From CAVSWN01 sp046728115 (lineage in GTDB: Bacteria; Acidobacteriota; Vicinamibacteria; Vicinamibacterales; CAVVIG01): a stretch of 10,610 nucleotides of DNA. Both the position numbers and the translations under genes were made by a program. A model generated the notes under the pieces. That model saw only the letters and a program-made list of their open reading frames with translations. It ran no database searches and had not been told where the DNA came from. The stretch covers positions 1 to 10,610 of the forward strand of contig JBKPDW010000581.1 of assembly GCA_046728115.1 (NCBI GenBank), in the 5' to 3' direction. Positions 5,947 to 10,610 of the stretch are shown piece by piece. How positions within the stretch are numbered: position 1 is the first letter of the stretch; the number at the start of each line of letters is the position of its first letter.

Positions 5947-6884
5947 GCGCGTACCTCCTGACGGACGAACGAGAGCCAGCGGCGATACTGCGGCAACTGG
6001 CCTCGCACGACCTGGTTGAACGTCTCCTGAATCCGACGCGTGATTGGCCCTGGTTCGCCGCTTCCGATCGCGTGTCCGTCCACCTCGCGAATCGGCGTCA
6101 CCTCCACTGCGGTCCCCGTGAAGAACAGCTCATCGCTACCGAGCACGTCTTCGACCGAAATCGGTGCGACCCGGGTTCCGACTCCGATGTCGGCGGCGAT
6201 CTCGAGGACAGAGGCGCGGGTCACGCCCATCAGAATGCTTGCGTCCTTGTCGTTCGTGATGATCGTACCGTTCTTCACGACGAAGAGATTCTCGCCCGAT
6301 CCCTCCGCGACCAGTCCTTGCGAGTTCAGCAGAATCGCTTCGTCGAATCCCCGGCGCTGCGCTTCGTTGACGGCGCGTGCCGAATTGATGTACTGGCCGC
6401 ACGCCTTGGCCCACGCCGGCATCGCGCTGTTATCGAACTTGCGAATCGGAGACACAGTGACGCGGATGCCGTGGTCCGGTCCTCCTGCGTGATACTGCCC
6501 GGTTGGAAAGGCCGCGATGGCGACCGTGATGGGGCATTCTTTCGTCCAGACGCTCAGCGTTGCCGCATCGAAAAACGCAATCGGGCGGATGTACGCCGAT
6601 TCGAGGCGGTTGGCGCGCACCACTTCGTGCGTGGCCTCGGTCAAGGCGTCCTTGTTGTACGGGATCGCGAGATCGTAGAGCTCAGCCGAGGCATAGAAAC
6701 GGTCCAGGTGAGCATCCAGGCGGAACACGGCGGGCCCTTCGGAGGTCGCGTAGCACCGCATACCTTCGAAAACCCCCGTCCCATAGTGAAGGGCGTGCGC
6801 CAGCACATGGACCTGCGCGTCGTGCCAAGGCACAAGCCGGCCGTTGAACCAGATACTGTCGGTAGGTGTGAATCCCATGAGCAT
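5943..6884 (-). CDS. ilvE: Branched-chain amino acid aminotransferase (class IV PLP)
   Basis: The 313-residue enzyme transfers amino groups between glutamate and the 2-oxo acids of valine, leucine and isoleucine in the cytoplasm. It begins IWFNGRLVPW (11-20), then HALHYGTGVFEG (30-41), RLDAHLDRF, the PLP lysine Lys160 in KACGQYINS, EAILLNSQG, GSGENLF (195-201), the phosphate-binding GVTRAS (220-225), and FFTGTAVEVTPI near 254-264. Lys160 falls at the same number as in E. coli IlvE, and length is normal. An in-frame TGA at 6897-6899 limits the start to TTG 6887, ATG 6884 or ATG 6878. ATG 6884 has AAGGG 8 bases upstream and is preferred. A D-amino-acid or aminodeoxychorismate-type class IV enzyme is the less likely alternative. 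It diverges from the ribosomal operon and has an unusual overlapping reading frame at its start. Confidence 0.93.
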   Translation of the reverse strand: MLMGFTPTDSIWFNGRLVPWHDAQVHVLAHALHYGTGVFEGMRCYATSEGPAVFRLDAHLDRFYASAELYDLAIPYNKDALTEATHEVVRANRLESAYIRPIAFFDAATLSVWTKECPITVAIAAFPTGQYHAGGPDHGIRVTVSPIRKFDNSAMPAWAKACGQYINSARAVNEAQRRGFDEAILLNSQGLVAEGSGENLFVVKNGTIITNDKDASILMGVTRASVLEIAADIGVGTRVAPISVEDVLGSDELFFTGTAVEVTPIREVDGHAIGSGEPGPITRRIQETFNQVVRGQLPQYRRWLSFVRQEVRA

Positions 6885-6915
6885 CAATATAACCCTTCAA
6901 CTTGGCTGTCGGCAT
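6865..6915 (-). pseudogene. YbaK/EbsC-like gene start, out of frame over the ilvE start; relic or leader frame
   Basis: An ATG at 6915 is preceded by GGGGAGGG (6923-6930) at the ideal 7-base distance. It encodes MPTAKLKGYIDAHGIHTY, very like the N-terminus of YbaK/EbsC-type aminoacyl-tRNA deacylases (MP-x-x-LK-x-YLD-x-HG-I/V-x-Y). After about 17 codons the likeness ends and the frame runs as an antiframe of ilvE, ending at 6682. The ilvE ATG at 6884 lies within it in another frame. Either a deletion joined the 5' end of one gene to ilvE, or it is a translated leader frame. The match is short. Confidence 0.3.
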
Positions 6916-6922
6916 ATGCGAA

Positions 6923-6930
6923 CCCTCCCC
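6923..6930 (-). promoter_or_regulatory. Strong Shine-Dalgarno for the frame at 6915, not for ilvE
   Basis: AACCCTCCCC on the plus strand gives GGGGAGGG on the minus strand, 7 bases before ATG 6915. It is the best ribosome site in this gap, yet it serves the out-of-frame start rather than ilvE. Confidence 0.55.
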
Positions 6931-6989
6931 TCCGGGCCAGGCGTCCGGTATCGAACACCGCCTCTCCACGGCCTCGAGTGCGTGCAAAG

Positions 6990-7019
6990 TTGCGCCTTTT
7001 TGACGCGCCGTGCTATATT
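6990..7019 (+). promoter_or_regulatory. Promoter of the ribosomal (str) operon with extended -10
   Basis: TGCTATATT at 7011-7019 is an extended -10 (TGn plus TATATT, 5 of 6). TTGCGC at 6990-6995 sits 18 bases upstream as a weak -35; the nearer TTGACG at 7000 is too close to serve. Transcription would begin near 7026, leaving a leader of about 270 bases before rpsL. The palindrome GCAAAGTTGC (6984-6993) overlaps the -35. Confidence 0.6.
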
Positions 7020-7025
7020 CGTCAG

Positions 7026-7295
7026 GTTCTGTCGAAGCTGGGACACCCTATCTAGCTTCGCCGCTTAGGAATAGCGCCTCCGGATTCCTCCGGGGGGCGA
7101 CGGTCCGCTGCGACACATTCGAACGTAGGGTTGTACGGTTTCAGGCGCCAAGCCATCGGCTTCTAGGCCTGGGACAAATGCGAACACCGCGAGCGCGGTG
7201 TCGTTGTCATTTGGCGAATCGGAGAGTTGGTGAGCTGGCGAACGCAGTCGCCCATCACGGATTCCCCAATCCGCCAATTGCGAGAGCAGGCTGTA
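7026..7295 (+). ncRNA. Long structured 5' leader of the ribosomal operon, candidate cis-regulatory RNA
   Basis: No gene lies in this leader, but it contains successive inverted repeats: CGAAGCT/AGCTTCG (7033-7039 with 7054-7060), a GC-rich CGCCTCCGG/CCGGGGGGCG pair (about 7075-7101), AAGCC/GGCTT (7150-7162), and a two-part stem CAAATG/CATTTG (7175-7180 with 7209-7214) enclosing ACACCGC/GCGGTGT (7184-7190 with 7195-7201). Last comes an 8-base-word array and its inverted copy near the start codon. No U-run marks a terminator. The boundaries depend on the predicted start point. It matches no riboswitch or ribosomal-protein leader I know. Confidence 0.4.
7211..7277. repeat. Octamer array YYGGYGAR with an inverted copy
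   Basis: Four tandem 8-base words fill 7211-7242: TTGGCGAA, TCGGAGAG, TTGGTGAG, CTGGCGAA. Two words in reverse orientation follow at 7262-7277 (TTCCCCAA, TCCGCCAA). The first twelve bases, 7211-7222, match the reverse complement of 7266-7277 at 10 of 12 places, so the RNA could pair just upstream of the rpsL ribosome site. Confidence 0.6.
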
Positions 7296-7673
7296 ATGCC
7301 AACGATCAGTCAGCTGGTGCGCGAAGGCCGAAAGAAGATTGTCAGCAAGACGAAGAGCCCCGCGCTGCAGAACAGTCCCCAGAAACGCGGCGTGTGCGTG
7401 CGCGTGTTCACGCAGACGCCGAAAAAGCCGAACTCGGCGTTGCGCAAGGTCGCGCGCGTGCGGCTCACGAACGGCATCGAGGTCACGACCTACATTCCGG
7501 GCGTTGGCCACAACCTGCAGGAGCACTCGCTGGTGTTGATACGCGGCGGGCGCGTCAAGGATCTTCCCGGCGTGCGCTACCACGTTGTCCGCGGCACACT
7601 CGACGCGGTCGGCGTGCAAGGGCGGATGCAGGGTCGGTCCAAATACGGTGCGAAGAGACCGAAGAAAGCATAG
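7296..7673 (+). CDS. rpsL: 30S ribosomal protein S12
   Basis: This 125-residue protein sits at the 30S decoding centre. It aligns without gaps to E. coli S12 through the core: PTISQLVREGR, CPQKRG-like SPQKRGVC, TPKKPNSALRKVARVRLTNG (41-60), GHNLQEHSLVLIRGGRVKDLPGVRYHVVRG. Lys43 and Lys88, the classic streptomycin-resistance sites, are wild type, and Asp89, the methylthiolation site, is kept. The ATG at 7296 gives the normal N-terminus; an in-frame upstream GTG/ATG near 7227 would add 23 unrelated residues made from the octamer array. The ribosome site is modest (AGCAGG ending 5 bases before ATG). It is the first gene of the operon, with rpsG 15 bases downstream and ilvE divergent upstream. 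No rpoBC lies directly before it. Confidence 0.97.
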   Translation: MPTISQLVREGRKKIVSKTKSPALQNSPQKRGVCVRVFTQTPKKPNSALRKVARVRLTNGIEVTTYIPGVGHNLQEHSLVLIRGGRVKDLPGVRYHVVRGTLDAVGVQGRMQGRSKYGAKRPKKA

Positions 7674-7688
7674 GGGTTAGGAATTCAC

Positions 7689-8162
7689 ATGCCTCGACGA
7701 CGAGAAATTCCGAAACGCGATGTTGCGGCCGACCCGATCTATCAGAGTCAGCTGGTGAGCAAGTTCATCAACTGCGTCATGACCAACGGCAAGCGCAGCA
7801 CCGCGGAGCGCATCCTCTATAAGAGCTTCGACATCATCAAGGAAAAGACCGGCGACGATCCGGTGAAGGTGTTCAAGAAGGCGATCGACAACGTCAAGCC
7901 GAGCCTCGAGGTCAAGTCGCGGCGGGTCGGCGGGTCGAACTATCAGGTGCCCGTCGAAGTGAACCCGAACCGACGCCTGTCGCTCAGCATCCGGTGGATC
8001 GTCGGCTATGCCTCGGCGCGCGGCGACGGGAAGACGATGCAGGAGAAGCTGGCGAACGAATTTCTTGACGCGTCGAACCTGCGTGGCGGCGCGGTGAAGA
8101 AGCGCGAAGACACGCATCGCATGGCGGAGGCGAACAAAGCCTTCGCGCACTACCGGTGGTAA
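7689..8162 (+). CDS. rpsG: 30S ribosomal protein S7
   Basis: This 157-residue protein nucleates 3' major domain assembly of 16S rRNA and contacts the E-site tRNA. The sequence is a full S7: MPRRREIPKRDV, DPIYQSQLVSKFINCVMTNGKRS, a KAIDNVKPSLEVKSRRVGGSNYQVP beta-hairpin region at about 66-90, RWIVGYASAR, and a C-terminus with EDTHRMAEANKAFAHYRW. AGGA at 7679-7682, 6 bases before ATG, supports the start. The gap to rpsL is 15 bases, so the S7 autoregulatory site known between these genes in E. coli has no room here; any feedback would have to use the leader instead. The following 96-base gap to fusA is filled by a tandem array. Confidence 0.97.
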   Translation: MPRRREIPKRDVAADPIYQSQLVSKFINCVMTNGKRSTAERILYKSFDIIKEKTGDDPVKVFKKAIDNVKPSLEVKSRRVGGSNYQVPVEVNPNRRLSLSIRWIVGYASARGDGKTMQEKLANEFLDASNLRGGAVKKREDTHRMAEANKAFAHYRW

Positions 8163-8167
8163 TGAGC

Positions 8168-8202
8168 GGTTCGTGGTTCGTCGTTCGAGGTTCTCGGTTC
8201 CA
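8168..8202. repeat. Tandem heptamer array, GGTTCGT family
   Basis: Five 7-base words in exact register: GGTTCGT (8168), GGTTCGT (8175), CGTTCGA (8182), GGTTCTC (8189), GGTTCCA (8196). They start six bases after the rpsG stop. The family differs from the AGGGATY and YYGGYGAR arrays elsewhere. The rest of the gap to 8258 holds GAAGAACACGAAACA next to the fusA start. Confidence 0.8.
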
Positions 8203-8258
8203 TCGCGGAGCCTGGCACGCAGATCCTCGAACGTAGAACGATTGAAGAACACGAAACA

Positions 8259-10367
<2,109 letters not shown>

Positions 10368-10370
10368 CGC

Positions 10371-10425
10371 AGGGATCAGGGATCAGGGATTAGGGATTAG
10401 TAGAGACGCAGAGACCTCAGAGATA
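10371..10425. repeat. AGGGATY heptamer array followed by AGAGACGC words
   Basis: Four exact 7-base repeats, AGGGATC, AGGGATC, AGGGATT, AGGGATT, occupy 10371-10398. The words AGAGACGC (10402), AGAGACCTC (10410) and AGAGATA (10419) follow with a period near 8. Together they fill the fusA-rpsJ gap and end five bases before the rpsJ ATG. Confidence 0.85.
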
Positions 10426-10430
10426 TAGCG

Positions 10431-10610
10431 ATGGCAACAACGTTCAACGAAAAGATTCGAATCCGCCTGAAGGCGTACGACTACCGGGTGCTCGATCAGT
10501 CGACGACGGAAATCGTCGATACGGCGAAGCGCACGGGTGCGCGGCTGGCGGGTCCCATTCCGCTGCCGACGGCGAAGAACAAGTGGACCGTGCTTCGGTC
10601 GCCGCACGTC
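10431..10610 (+). CDS. rpsJ: 30S ribosomal protein S10, 5' part
   Basis: The first 60 codons of S10 are present and the gene runs out of the window. The protein (about 100 residues in full) is part of the 30S head and, as NusE, of antitermination complexes. KIRIRLKAYDYRVLDQST, VDTAKRTGARLAGPIPLPT and KNKWTVLRSPHV match the family closely, with the KAYD and GPIPLPT segments diagnostic. The ATG at 10431 gives the usual length; no convincing Shine-Dalgarno precedes it, only AGAGA words of the array. Direct succession fusA-rpsJ without tuf joins the str and S10 operons into one unit here. Confidence 0.95.
   Translation, partial: MATTFNEKIRIRLKAYDYRVLDQSTTEIVDTAKRTGARLAGPIPLPTAKNKWTVLRSPHV

Noticed and set aside
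7000..7019. TTGACG at 7000-7005 as -35 of the ribosomal promoter
   Set aside because: The spacer to TATATT is only 8 bases, far too short.
6072..7055. Plus-strand open frame of 327 codons opposite ilvE
   Set aside because: Antisense of a complete aminotransferase; no homology and no ribosome site.
7227..7295. 23-residue N-terminal extension of S12
   Set aside because: It is encoded by the octamer array and S12 proteins start at MPTI; length without it is normal.

Overview
The window is GC-rich bacterial chromosome. The gene complement, the cis-architecture and the short tandem repeats between genes fit a soil Acidobacteriota, perhaps a Vicinamibacteria-like lineage. That placement is inferred from general character, not from a phylogenetic marker search. 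The coding is ordinary bacterial and nearly every long gene is easy to recognise.

Layout. (1) 1-130 looks like the outer end of an insertion sequence whose body lies to the left: a perfect 10-bp hairpin and two 25-bp-spaced copies of TGTTACCTAT. (2) 147-635 (minus) is a secreted PEBP/YbhB-like protein. (3) 972-1790 (plus) is a Tat-signal protein with an HD-domain metal site whose spacing resembles PhnZ-type diiron oxygenases. A small secreted beta-rich protein of unknown function follows at 1865-2299. (4) 5625-2367 (minus) is a probable leftward operon: an exported creatininase-family protein, then a membrane histidine kinase, then an OmpR-family response regulator overlapping the kinase end by 59 bp. 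(5) 6884-5943 (minus) is a class IV branched-chain aminotransferase (IlvE). (6) From about 7014 rightward runs the str/S10 ribosomal operon: rpsL, rpsG, fusA and the first 60 codons of rpsJ. It has a long structured leader and no tuf between fusA and rpsJ.

How the parts relate. The ribosomal operon and ilvE are divergent, sharing 6916-7013 as promoter space. The kinase and regulator form one signalling pair. The creatininase-like protein is probably co-transcribed with them, but nothing shows it is the signal or the target. The Tat protein and the small secreted protein may be co-transcribed.

The most unusual signal is not a gene. Several gaps between genes carry degenerate tandem arrays of 7- or 8-base words (AGGGATY, GGTTCGT, YYGGYGAR, AGAGACGC), each gap with its own word and several directly in front of ribosomal or other start codons that lack a clear Shine-Dalgarno. 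Two gene relics also stand out: a YbaK-like gene start with a perfect Shine-Dalgarno out of frame over the ilvE start, and a CTG-started signal-peptide fragment overlapping the ilvE stop. I saw no defence system, CRISPR array, tRNA or rRNA.
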